This document shows positions 35,131 through 46,956 of a DNA stretch of 64,000 bases, in pieces (within the stretch, counting starts at the first letter, position 1; the number at the start of each line of letters is the position of its first letter). Under the pieces are notes generated by a model. The model searched no databases and was not told where the DNA came from. It was given only the letters and a program-made list of their open reading frames with translations. The stretch is from Ptychodera flava (Eukaryota > Hemichordata > Enteropneusta > Ptychoderidae), in NCBI RefSeq assembly GCF_041260155.1, contig NC_091934.1:41556694-41620693 (forward strand), written 5' to 3'. A program made the position numbers and the translations under genes.

Positions 35131-36942
35131 ATGGAAATCCGGTCACGACATGCGACCTGCGACCTGCGACTTCCAAACTGCGACCTGCGTCCTGCGAGTT
35201 TGAAACATGCGACCTGCGACTTCGGCATTTAGACCTATGTGTAACCTGCGACTTCACAACAGCGACCTGCGTCCTGCGTATTTGTCAAACTGCGACCTGC
35301 GACTTCACAACTGCAACATGCGACAACAACACGTAACATTTCATGGTGTTTTCCTCGGTATTAGATTGGAGGCGTCTTGCGTGAACTTTAATCCTTTGAG
35401 CGCCAAAGTCTATTTTTGTCCCCTTTATATAATAAACCCGTGTCAATTTTTCTCCAATTTTTGCAAAAAGTTTGGGAAAAACCTGTAGCCAATGAAATGT
35501 GATGTCGATTTGGTCCAAAATTATCAAAAAATTACAGAAAATTTATACAATTGGTAAAATTTTGCACTAAAATTTTGGTGGGAGAAAATTACAGCGCTCA
35601 AAGGGTAAAACGTAGAATGGAGATTTAACGTTCAACATCGATCAATTAATAAGCCATTGCTTTCGCTTTGGTAAATCGTTCACCATGTCTGGCAAAACTC
35701 AATTCATGTACACACCAGTTCACTCATTTTCATCTGGAGATATAATTTTATGACGGAAATATTGACAGTCCGTGTCAATGCATGGATAATATGCTACGTG
35801 ATAGGCATTTATATGTTTATATTATAATTTCAAATTATTTTAGATATTCTTCGTCTGCCTTACCTCGCTTCTTTCCTTATGTTATCGACAAACCTTTTGA
35901 TTATTAGATATCTCTTGTATTTATCCTCATTTCACTGTGGTATAACCATCTAGCTGTCTGTTTAATTCATCAGTTGTCCCCCCTGTATCATAACTGCGTC
36001 AGTGTCATTGCAAACATTAGAATTTTAAGTTATTGTCGTTCATTTTCTAACATTTCCAATTTTGTTCCAATTGTCCAGTGATTGATCATCGGATGTTGCC
36101 ATCTTTTCGTCTAATTTCATTTTTACGTTTTCGTCAAAAAATCGAATTGATCCAACTTTTGTACAGTTGGAAAAATAAAAATATTCTTACTGGTTTACTT
36201 CGGACTACATTTGTCTACACAAATAACATATGCAAAGTAAAGCAGTTAATATAATACTGATATTAACAGAAGTGCAATCCAAACATAATTGCTAACCATG
36301 AATGGCCAGTGACCGACTTTCTTAATAGATAACGCGAGTTAAAACTGTAAAACAGGACATCATTAAACCCTCCTACAATCCTATTTTCAGTGTTTAAGCC
36401 CAATATGTACATACTATATGTACATATTATTTTGTGTGTGTATATAACAATTTAGATCATGTTGGCAGAAAAGTTCCAGAAACTAATTCTGATGTAGACG
36501 TTTAAAACCCTATTGCTATTGCATTATTTTAGATCAGTTTGCCTTTCGTAAGAAGGAAAATAAATTTGTGCTCTTCGTTTGTGGAATTCTTTAACGTCAC
36601 GCCTTCGTGCACTTCTATAGCTGGTTGAATTCTTTCGCTGGCCGATTTTTGCGTAGGCCAGCGGTGCGAAAATTATGCTCTGGTCGCGAGAATGCGGTAA
36701 ACCGGCTGTTTTAATACAGTGCAATGGTGTCCCTCGTGTGTTTCAGGCTCGTGTTCAGAGCAATGGTGCGAACAAATCAAGACTGATGTCGCAGTCTGAC
36801 AAACAGGGCGCAGGTCGCTGTTGTGAAGTCGCTGGTTACACCTTGGTCTAAATGCCGAAGTCGCAGGTCGTATGTTTCAAACTCGCAGGACGCAGGTCGC
36901 AGTTTTGAAGTCGCAGGTCGCATGTCGTGACCGGATTTCCAT
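35131..36942. mobile_element. 1.8-kb inverted-repeat element made of TGCGACCT subrepeats
   Basis: Both ends start ATGGAAATCCGGTCACGACA and run inward for roughly 160-200 bp as strings of CTGCGACCTGCGACTTC-type subrepeats, in opposite orientation (35131-35330 and 36780-36942). No coding region is recognised between them. It sits inside the LINE, between the endonuclease and the linker, so it inserted after the LINE. No clear target duplication can be read. Confidence 0.8.
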
Positions 36943-37384
36943 ACGATACAGAAACCTTGTTTTCGCCATCAAATTCTACACAAATATTCCAAGTGACCAC
37001 ACAATGGTCGAGTGCAGTGCCGGTAGGAAAAAATACCGAGCTAATCACAAATTCGTGCATTATACCACACTTGGAATTTTTTTAATGTATTCAGATCAAG
37101 GGCTGGTAATAAACAATAGTCAACTACAGCAGAACCTTTAATAGACCTTTTCCTCATTCAACCGGAAGTTAAATTAACATTATATCATTTGCATGGCGAT
37201 TTGACCTAATTCAGCTGCGGAAGTCGCCTTGCCAACGTCCTAGCTGTGGCGATCGTAGCTGTGGATTCATAGCTGTGCCAAGCCTAACTGACGTAATATT
37301 CTTCTCAAAGGATCAAAACAAAAGAAATCATGCAATTCTGGGGTAAAAAAGTAGTTATCAGAAATTACAGCTTGAACTTTATCT

Positions 37385-38165
37385 CAAAAATACAACAAAA
37401 TTATGCATGAAAATGGCAAGCATCCACGTAAAAAATCATGTATTATGCGGAGTAGGTAAATTGCAGCATCAAAAAACTGATCTTTCAGAGATCACAATAA
37501 AGACAATATTGCTGTGAAATTCGTTGTATTCATCAGTATAACTCTTCGAAATAAAAAAGTCATTCATTTTGACCATGCTGTGAGCGATGAAATCGCTCGT
37601 GTCCGAAAAGAGAAAATGATCGGCAGTTGAGATAAGATAGCTGGACTGGCATTATGGCGGATATGACATGGGGATCGACATCACTTTGAAAGATCGTGTA
37701 TGCGATGCTATTTTGTGTGATTTTTTGTTGTAATTACATCTATTTCCACAATTGATACATGGATATCTAGGAACAGAATGCCTCTTTTCGAAAAAAACGA
37801 CAAAGTTATGCATGAAAACGTTAAGCATCTACGTGAAAAATCATCTTTTGATCAAGTATTATGTAGAGTGTGTAAATTGCAGCATGAAAAAAAAGATCTT
37901 TCAAAGATCAGAATAAAAACAACATTGCTGTTAAATTCGTTGTATTCATCAATATAAGTCTTCGAAATAAAAAAAAAATCATTCATTTGGACCATGCTGT
38001 GAGCGATGAAATCGCTCGTGTCAAGAGAGAATGATCGACTGGACTTGCATTGACAACTGTGGCGAATATGAAATCGGAATCGACACCAATTTGAAACATA
38101 GTGTATGCGATGCTATTTGTGATATTTTTCTGTAATTTCATCCATTTCCAAAATTAATACATGCG
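37385..38165. repeat. Two diverged tandem copies of a ~410-bp unit
   Basis: AAATTATGCATGAAAATGGC... (from about 37397) and its relative from about 37803 align over some 370 bp. Both contain the hairpin GAGCGATGAAATCGCTC and the phrase TGTATGCGATGCTATTT. No open frame is shared. Confidence 0.8.
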
Positions 38166-38918
38166 TATGATCAAAAGACAGAATGCTTCTATTGCAGAGA
38201 GTACTTGAGGTTACCGAAATATCACATGGAAGTAGTTAGCAATAAAAAAGTATCACAGTGCAGTCATAAGCTTATCATGTATGCGCGTAAGGACGGCCTT
38301 GTATTACGCTAAAAAGAACTGATTGGTATCTTGCCATATTTTGGGGTTCAGGAGTTTCGTTAACTTAGGCAAAAATCCTCATGGCAAACACACATATACA
38401 AACACAATTTTTTCCCTCATAGTTTGCAATTTTGTGAGCAGGCAGTGAAAGAATGGACCTTACAACATTTGACGAGTCACTGGCGGGCCTGCTATTAGTA
38501 AATATCTTGACTATGGGGGCTTGTGACTCAACACATGATTTGCTCACCCCTGAGAAAGGAATCATGTTCATACAGTTAAAGTTAAGCCAAAACTTATGTA
38601 CGTTGGACAATTTTTTTATTAAAGAATAAATGATGACAAGGAAAGAACAGCTATCAAATATCATGGGGAACTGTCAAAGATCATTGTGTTACTAGCAAGG
38701 GGCCAGCTCCAGCCAGACCAATGGTGTTGGGCTGTTTGCTTACATCCATGGATAGCCTAACTTATTACAAAAGTTCAATCAAATTGAAACTTGTAATATG
38801 TAAACGTAATATCTGAGTTTTTGTCATACTTTAAAGAATTTGGTCTTGTCAAAGTACGCTAGTATAACATCAGGCACGGTCCCTCCACAAAATCAGGGCT
38901 GTCATATGGTTAGGCCTA

Positions 38919-41346
38919 AAAAAAAAAATTGTGTGTTTCCGGTAACCCGACCTACCCTAGTTCAAACCCCCCGACCCTAAACTTTTTTTGGACGTTGAAA
39001 ACAAATCCCGCGAGATTGGCTGGGAAAAGTTTTAAATCACGCGTGATTTCATGACGTCATTAAACAACAATAGCGACTGCTTGTGCAAGCGTGTTTTCCG
39101 TAACATGTGAGAAATGCGATCACGTTCAAGAAAAAATGTAAAAAGTGTGAGAGGCTCCCCACCTAACTATCCAAATGTTTTTGTGTCGAGTTTGTGTTTA
39201 ATTCGTTTCAAAAATGTGTTCCTATATTCTTATCAGATTTTTTGTGTTAATGAAAATGTTTGTTTCACCTCGGATATTTGTAGGGAAGTTTGGATTAGGC
39301 CCCTAGTGTGTACGGTAATGTTTTGTTTGTGTGGGGAAAGCTTATGGCGATTGTAAAAAGTGTGAAAGAGGCTCCCCACCTAACTATCCAAAATGTTTTT
39401 GTGTCGAGTTTGTGTTTGATTCGTTTCAAAAATGTGTTCCTACATTTTTATCCGATTTTTTGTGTTAATGAAAATGTTTGTTTCGCCTCGGATATTTGTA
39501 GGGAAGTTTGGATTAGTGTGTACGGTAATGTTTTGTTTGTGTGGGGAAAGCTTATGGCGAGACGCAGCCGGACCTATGGTGTTACAAAGTTGATGAGTGG
39601 CCCTTTGACGCTTGCGTTTCGAAACCCGAGTGTGGTTTCTCATCAGTCGCAATGTAGATTCTTTCGTTAGTTTGTGTTTGTTTTAATGTATTTTATTTTA
39701 GTGGTCTTGCTCTTCGAATAGCGAGGCAAGAATATCAATGTTTGGGTCTCATTGTGAGTCCGTTTGGTGGTCTGGTTGTTTGTTTTTGTTTCTTTACTTC
39801 TGTAAATTTTGTTTGACTAGTGTGTCTTTTAGGTTTTGTTTCTCTTGTAAGCAATGATTGGTGTTTCTGGGAATAGATTCCTTATAGTGTTGAGTCCTTC
39901 TCCAGTTCAACCCAATGTTTCAAAAGACTTCCCTTAAGATCTTTTGTTTTTATGTAAGGGCTGTATGTTGTACTGAAGATGAGTTTGTTTGTTGCTTCTT
40001 TACGTGTACTTGTAAAGTTTGTTAGTGTATTACGAATACTGTGGTTTATTTTTTCTGTTATATTCGTGATTTCATTGTTTTTGTATTCTCTGTCGAGTAG
40101 TTTGTTTCTAAAGAAAGCGACTTTTTTAGTAAAGTCGTCATTGTTGTTTCAAGTGCGAGCGTATCTAAGGATTTCACCTTTGATAAAGCCATTAAATGTT
40201 GCTGTCGGGTGACACGATTCTCTATGTAGAAATTGGAATGTGTCTGTTGGTTTAATATGTGTTTTGATGTCGAGGATATTTTCTTTGTGGTATCTTGCAC
40301 CTTTGAAAACTACTACATCTAGGAATGTAATTTCTTGTGTTGAGTTTTCGTATGAAAACTTAAACGTTGGGTGCATTGTGTGGATTTTTGAGTGAAGTTA
40401 GTGAGTTCGGTTTGTGTTCCAGAAAGATTGCAAAGACACCATCTCTGAATCTTTTCCAGAAGTGAATGTTGTTGTGTGGTTGTTTACGATTATTGTCTTT
40501 TCAAGTTCATGAAAAGCAATGTCTGCTATCTCTGGCGAGGCATTCGATCCCATGCTGCAGCCCCGGGTTTTGGCGGAAATATTGCTTGTTAAATTCAAAA
40601 CTGTTGTGTTTTAGAATTAGTGAAAGCATTTCTATTAAGTCTTCCGTGGGTGGTTTTTGATGCCGTAATTTGTTTGAAGCGAGGTTTGTGAGTTTAATGT
40701 TTCACTGACTAGCCGAATCGCTTCGTCGTAAATTGTGTTTGTGTCCATCGACACCACGTCGAGTGTTACAAGAAATGCATGTTGGGGAAATTTGTTTTTT
40801 CTATTTCTTGTATGAAGTTTGTTGTGTCTTTTATATTTGACGGTTGTTGCTGGACCAGTGGTTTTATGAAATAATCCAGGAATTCTGAAATTCTGTTAGT
40901 GGGACCGGAGCAGCCACTAAATATTGGTCTCCCTGCAAACGTTGAGTTTTCAGGCGGCGATTGTGAATTTTAGGCAATAAGTACCAATGCGGGGTACGGA
41001 TTTTTATGTTTTTTGGATCGAGATACTTATAAGTATCATGGTCGATGTGTTTGTTCTCGTACATTTTGTTTAATAGTTCGTGTACTTTTGTTTACTGTTT
41101 GTTCTGTGTCGTCACTGTCTAGTTGTGTATAATACTGAGTGTTGCGTAATTGTCTTTTGCATTCGTGTATGTAATCTTTTGTGTTGACAATGACGATGCC
41201 TTGACCCTTGTCGAAGGGTATTAAAACTTTCACATTTTCTTTTTTGTAGAGAAAAAAAAATTACCAAAAAAAAAAATTTTTTTCCTACCTACCTACCCTA
41301 TTTCTGAAGAGCATGTTACAGGAAACACACAATTTTTTTTTTTTGG
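38919..41346 (-). mobile_element. Penelope-like retroelement fragment between inverted ends
   Basis: Minus-strand pieces read as a Penelope-like reverse transcriptase. In order they are DKGQGIVIVNTKDYIHECKR, HWYLLPKIHN, AKTRGCSMGSNASPEIADIA (the RT block before the catalytic region), FKFSYENSTQEITFLDVVVF, HIKPTDTFQFLHRESCHP and, nearer 39900, NLFPETPIIAYKRNKT. The copy is old, with several frame breaks, and no intact GIY-YIG domain was recognised. The whole lies between inverted copies of AAAATTGTGTGTTTCC followed by G/T-GTAAC, at about 38923-38951 and 41318-41340. Confidence 0.7.
39131..39559. repeat. ~215-bp direct tandem duplication
   Basis: The stretch from AAAAGTGTGAGAGGCTCCCC to GGGGAAAGCTTATGGCGA occurs twice back to back with few differences. 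Confidence 0.9.
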
Positions 41347-42817
41347 CTTATCGAACTGAAGCAGATACAATGCAGATCAAACGATCGACGACTTCGACTT
41401 TGTCAGAAATAAGAAGCATTTTGCAATTTAATTCACAGAAAATCACAAAATTAATGTGATGGCTTTCACGCCGAGGCTTGTTTCTATGAAATGCCAAAAT
41501 CGCCTGGAAATACAGGAGCAGAGTTTCCATATACTAACTCTACGTAGAGAGACGACGAACGTTCCAGACTGCAGCGTAAATAGGTCATACCGGCGACGTG
41601 CATGTAATTCGGCCGCATGCGCAAGGAAACTTCCAGTGACATTGAGGAAGTTGATACTGAGGTAAAACCATGATATTGATGATTGCCACGCCCATTTCAC
41701 ATGCACATGTTATTATCTTTGCAAAAGTCAATCAGCAAATCACCGTAGGAATTTTTTACCTCATCTACAACGGATCTCGGTGGTACATCAAGTAAATCTG
41801 TCACATAGTCCTGCAATTCCGCATCTGGCGTTGAAGTCACCTCACAAAACGTGAAAGTCGACACAATCTTCGTGAGATATTCAAAGAATTCATTGCTAAT
41901 ATCTCCCCGTGGAGAACTTTAAGGTTGTAGGTAACAACAACATACGGTAAAAGAGCCTTCAGAAAGCTTGTGTTTGAGTTTAAGCCACAAGATACCTTCC
42001 ATATTATTACAGTTACATCGTATAGGTTCAGTAAACGCATATGCACAAATATGCCAACACCTCCCGAGCCACGTACAGCTCTTCTTGAAATGAATTTTCT
42101 GTTATGGCCGAAGAAGACGTAGTTATCCAACTCAAGGACATAGCTTCCTTTCAAAAACATTTCGCACACATGATCTAAGTCCATTTCCTTTATACTCCGC
42201 TATTTCCGATCGTTTCTTCTACAGAACTACTATATAGAAACCATCTAAATTTTTCTACCCGAAAAAATATTTACGATTTCAAATCATCGAATTCATCGGA
42301 AATTAACACCGCTAAATAATTCAATGGTCGAATTCATAGGACCATAATGAAATTTACACGAGATATGTTTTTTATGTGGAGACTGCTTCAAGGCATTGAT
42401 CGTGACATTTTTGAGATCTACAAATTCAGACGAAGAGTAAGTTGAAATTGTATGCCGGTCCTTGGAAATGTACAATTACGTAAAGTATAGCATTGACAGG
42501 CAGGTAAGATAGCCCAAAGGCGTTTGGTGCATTAAGCTATATTTACAAAAACAATAAAAATGATATAACCGATCATAAGAAACTTGGTGTTGAAGAACTT
42601 AGTTTTTTGAAGACAAGACTACGGGTTACATTTCTGTAAGCAGGCCTATTATCCAACTTTAGCAAGCTTTGTCAAATCAACATCTGAAGAGTAACTTAAA
42701 CACCTTTGCTTTTTGTTCTACTCTGTTATAAAATAACCAGGACTTAAACGGTGTACCTCGCTCTACTTTTTATTGAGCACTTTGTATCGGACAAGTCGAA
42801 GCGCATACTAGTACTTT

Positions 42818-42846
42818 GTGTGTGTGTGTATATATATCTATATCTA

Positions 42847-42890
<44 letters not shown>

Positions 42891-42909
42891 CTATCTATCT
42901 ATCTATCTA

Positions 42910-42983
<74 letters not shown>
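42818..42983. repeat. Compound (TG)n(TA)n(TATC)n microsatellite
   Basis: A TG run passes into TA and TATC runs and ends in ATTT. Tyr-Ile open frames through it are artefacts. Confidence 0.95.
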
Positions 42984-42986
<3 letters not shown>

Positions 42987-43070
42987 TTATTTATAAGCAT
43001 CGAGCACTGTAATTTCCCACGAGAACATCTGTATACTTCGGTTCAAATAGTTTATTATATCTCCACAACG

Positions 43071-43097
43071 TTTCGTCCTAAAGTAGGACTTCCTCAG
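43071..43097 (-). ncRNA. Hammerhead-ribozyme-like core motif
   Basis: On the minus strand: CTGAGGA, then A, a 6-bp stem (GTCCTA/TAGGAC) with loop CTT, then GAAAC. This is the CUGANGA-stem II-GAAA layout of hammerhead ribozymes, which are known in Penelope-like elements. One extra A before stem II, and no convincing stem III or cleavage triplet, make self-cleavage doubtful. Confidence 0.35.
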
Positions 43098-43380
43098 GTG
43101 CTACAGATCAAAAAGTTTCAACACGGAGTAAGTTACAGTGATATTTTTCGTACAAAAGTTACATGTCGGAGAAAATACTAAGTGACAGTATGGTGAAAAT
43201 ACAGGAGTTGTTTCTTACCTATTTGAATGGCTCAGATGTTGAATGGCAATTGGGAGAATGTTTGATTTCTTAGTTTGGCAACAACTTCTGAAAATAGACT
43301 ATAGATTTGTCTAATTGCGGAGCAAGCTTACATAGACGGCCAAGCTCGACTTCCTTCGAGCGACTCAACCCCTTCTTAAA

Positions 43381-44280
43381 CAGTCCGGGTCAGCTCCAAA
43401 ATTGGAGCGCTATACCATAATATTTCCCCACTCTCATTAGCCAATCAGCGGCCAGCGCGCCATCAGTAAAAATTGTATTTCCTGGCAACCTCCACATGCG
43501 TCCTTCGTTACGTACGCCATACTGTGTCGAACTCCCGCGCCGTATTCTGTCATAATGTCGAACAGTTGTGTGGCCTCTCTGTCAAAACACAATTTCAAAA
43601 GCGCGTACCAGTTTTATTCTGGCTAAGACAACCAAACCCCATATATCGCTGTGATTCCTAGACTCTGGCTTGAAGTCCTGCGAAATATAAATCGTGTACC
43701 TACACAGATCGTTCAGAATACCCCATTTGTATCGGTGATGGCAGCGATACAAATTCTACCGTATGGGGAACAGTTGTGTGGCCACTCTGTCAACACATTT
43801 TCAAAATCGCGTACCATTTTTAGTCTGCGTTTGACAACTACAAAACAGGTATCGTTTTAAAGCTCTGACATTGCTCTTCTTCCTTGCAAAATGTTATACG
43901 CGTACCTACACAATAACCTTTATAACAGTATTTCTAATAGAGATGACGAACATCCACAAAATGATTCTCGGTACTTGAGCGAAATCGATAAACTGGGGTA
44001 GAAATGAATCGTCAATATTTCGAATATTTGTTCACTAATCGGACTCCTTGTTGGACATGACCTTCTGCAGAACACGTGGATTATGTTGACTGTCGAAATT
44101 CGTCGAAATTCACAAGACAGGGGCTTAATAAGCGGCCCAAAACTGCCGATCACACTTGGTGGGTAATTTGTGACCCAGCGTGACCTGTACTTTATTAATG
44201 ATGTAATCTGGTCGATGATTGGCTGAATGCCGGAATACATTATCATAATGAGTCTCCAATTTTGGAGCTGACCCGGACTG
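43381..44280. mobile_element. 900-bp non-autonomous DNA transposon with TTAAA target duplication
   Basis: Perfect 27-bp terminal inverted repeats begin CAGTCCGGGTCAGCTCC (43381-43407 and 44254-44280) and end in the palindrome CTCCAAAATTGGAG. TTAAA flanks both sides (43376-43380 and 44281-44285). Inside is a diverged direct duplication around GTTGTGTGGCCxCTCTGTCA (near 43563 and 43771). No transposase is present. Sharp ends suggest a fairly young insertion; the superfamily is not assigned. Confidence 0.85.
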
Positions 44281-44285
44281 TTAAA

Positions 44286-46956
44286 GGCGAAATGTTACGA
44301 TCCACATTGAATACGACGCAAAGAATATGTCAAAAGCAACGTGCCTTTATCATTTGCTTTCGTTGTATTTAATCTTTTACTTTCATTGATGTATTTATGA
44401 GCCCCCATGAAAATTACTTTACCAGTAATTCGGCCGCTCTCTGGCTATAAAAGTGTAAAAAACAAATAAAAAATAAATAGACACATTATGAGAGCATGCA
44501 TGCAAACAATGCTGGTTTGGCACTGTTGATGCAACAGTTATTGTACTTTATCACTGGCTTCATAATACTTCCGTTTTCTTTTTAGCACTTTTTAAAATTT
44601 AAACGGGATACTGGCTCTACTACTGAGTAGGTGTAACCCCCCCCCCCCCCAGTAAAAGCCGTGCCGCGCAGGTTCTTGAAATGACGCGCGGTGATCGGGG
44701 GCACAGAGTAACATCATAGACAGTCTATGGTACTCTGTGTCGGGGGTGACCAGAAATCTTTTTGGCGGACTGGGGGAGGGGGCCATTAGTTATGATACAT
44801 TTGAAGGTTATAATTGTTTTGACATGCTGTTGTATTACTCGTTATCTCTCTGTCAACATTTGAAAATTGCTGTCATACCGGCTCGTGTTTGAAATACGTC
44901 TTAGGTTAGTATATGAGAAGCTTATGTTCACATCAGCTTATGACATTAGCTAAAACTACATTGAAAATACTTGGTTTATCGCGTCAAGTTGCCGTACACA
45001 AATGTTGCAGAAGGTACACGGGTTAGTAGTAGCTTTTCAGTCTCCGTCATTTGCAGTCTGTTTCATCTGAAACGGCGGTTCTCATCAGCTTGAAATTCAA
45101 GTTGAAAGCGTCGATGTAGTTTGGATCTATGACAACTTTCCTGAGATATTAATGTTTTGACTTAAGAACATTAGGAGTGATACGTATTGAAAGGGGTCGA
45201 ATATTAGGCTCACCGCCTTACTTAATTGTACTGTGTAAAGTTTGCATTTTTTTCAAGGCGCTATAAACAGTCGTCTGCTAGTTGCATCATTAATTAAATA
45301 ACTGTAGTAAGTTAAATATACAGAACCAAGTAAGGACGAGTTCATCATTTGACAAGGTCCAGAGTGCAGCATGCAGCAGGGTCCCGACTAGACAACCGGC
45401 AATTTTCAATCAACCTTCCTATGGACTGCATCTTGTCAGTTTCAGGGTTGGGACCCTCTTCAGTTCATATGCTTAGTTATACAAGAAAAAACGCCCAACG
45501 TTCAAATCATGCTCTAAAATGTCCTCTTCCATTGGAAATATCAACGATGGGATTAGCCAATTTATTGGCGATAAATCAAAACATGGGTTGGCTGCCATAT
45601 TGGCTCCAAATATTTCTGTATATTGTCGGTGTCTGACTAGACTAGCCCCAAGTTTGTGGTATATAAATATCAAAACAGAATAAACTGAAGAAATTTGAAA
45701 AAAATCAATCGACTCTCACGTTTGTGATAAGATGACATTGAAGCAATGTGCTCTGGTAAGAAAATGTATCGATGGTGTCAACGCGATGGCCTTGGCCAGC
45801 TGTAACTGCTGCCACGCGCCGAGAAAAAAAAGCCAAGCGACCGGGGTCAGCTCGGCATCTCAGGTGTTTATTTATGTACTCCAGGAAAGCACAGGATCTA
45901 TTCGGCAGGCAGTAAGGCCTGATAAAATTAATATTCTGCTCTAATAACTTTTGTAAAGAACAGGGCAGTAGATCGGAAATTTTCTAGATTTCCTGTGAAG
46001 CTGAGGATTGTTTGCGTTGATATACTCAGCCGGCTGGAGACATTTCACGCTGAGTGAACTGAGGCACAAAATCTACGCATACGATATTTCCAATGGAATC
46101 ATTTTCAACAGTAACACTAGACTCTCCATCACTGGCTACCTCTAAATCAATCATACCAAACAACATTCTATTGCAGGAGTGATTGTTACTTTCCAAATAT
46201 AGACAGAACTTGAGATAGATGTCATTCTGCAATGGTGTGTATAGCTACTCCGTCCTACACTCATGAACGCCACTATGACGTCACAGAACTGGATGGTTCC
46301 TCCTGGAGTTTTTTTGGCCACGCTATGAACTTTTTCATGCTCATAATTATTTATCAACGGAAAAAGGAAAAAAAAAAACACCACCATTTAGCATCGAAAT
46401 AGTATTATTATTTCAGAAAAAATTTAAAAAAATATTTTCTTGTGAGATATACACTTTAAGGTGTAACTCGCTAACTAGGCAACAGAAAACTGCAGTGATA
46501 CAAGGAAATGATACATGAGCAACCTGAAGTCTTTCATGCTTATTTTGTGCTACAAATATGACTATTGAACACCACTAAATAATAAAACTTTCAATTACAG
46601 TCAAAATGTAATATATCAAAAGAAATTACATTGACAGAAAAAATAAACTGACAAGGTTTACATGTTGCCACAATCTCAGGAATTTCACACAATTACATTA
46701 GACCCTAATTAACTTTCAACCCTGTTTTCTGGACTAAGCTTAAAATAGCTTCAAAAATAAATGCATACCAAATTGTAAAAGTCATCTGGCAAACAGCAGC
46801 TAACAATTCTAATCAGCCCAATTTTAGGATGTGCAGAAGAAAAGATAAACATGGGCTTCAGCATTGGAATATGCCCTCAAGAGAATCACTGAAGATCTAT
46901 CTCTGATAAAAAAGCTCCAGCAAGAATGAAGCAGAAATGGGGAAAAAATCAAGGTG
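44286..46956. other. Intergenic, no gene recognised
   Basis: It contains a poly-C run near 44637-44650 and an inverted repeat (ACAGAGTAACATCATAGAC / GTCTATGGTACTCTGT) at about 44702-44740. Open frames are short and unconvincing. Confidence 0.4.

Larger units (their letters stand above)
37141..41650. mobile_element. 4.5-kb block inserted in the LINE endonuclease
   Basis: The flanks join to a continuous LINE endonuclease (GFTSVS on the right side, GSAVVDY on the left). The block's ends are loosely inverted: CCTTTTCCTCATTCAACCGG at the left against CTTCCTCAATGTCACTGG at the right, read inward. It carries the 410-bp duplication (37385-38165) and the Penelope-like unit (38919-41346). It may be one large element or successive insertions. 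Confidence 0.55.
34197..42190 (-). mobile_element. APE-type LINE, split into three pieces by later insertions
   Basis: Minus-strand pieces follow the order of an endonuclease/reverse-transcriptase LINE. 42190-41651: VFFGHNRK, GSGGVGIFV, then in another frame DYVTDLLDVPPRSVVDEV, GDLLIDFCKDNNMC and NGRG...GFTSVS (middle of the endonuclease). 37140-36943: GSAVVDYCLLPALDLNTLKK and DHCVVTWN (end of the endonuclease). 35130-34197: the linker (KPWWSTI, FIEARRLFDYELRKVKRRYN, FWKDFNDIFSSIKR) and the start of the RT (LNKPITIAETERAIQIAKCG, KATGLDK). The copy is truncated at both ends, with several frame breaks. The gaps are filled by a 1.8-kb element (35131-36942) and a 4.5-kb block (37141-41650). The LINE clade is not determined. 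Confidence 0.75.
42191..43380. other. Intergenic with AT microsatellite
   Basis: No gene recognised. It contains the AT/ATCT repeat at 42818-42983 and the hammerhead-like motif at 43071-43097. Confidence 0.4.

Noticed and set aside
42812-43181. Tyr-Ile-rich frame
   Set aside because: AT/ATCT microsatellite read as codons.
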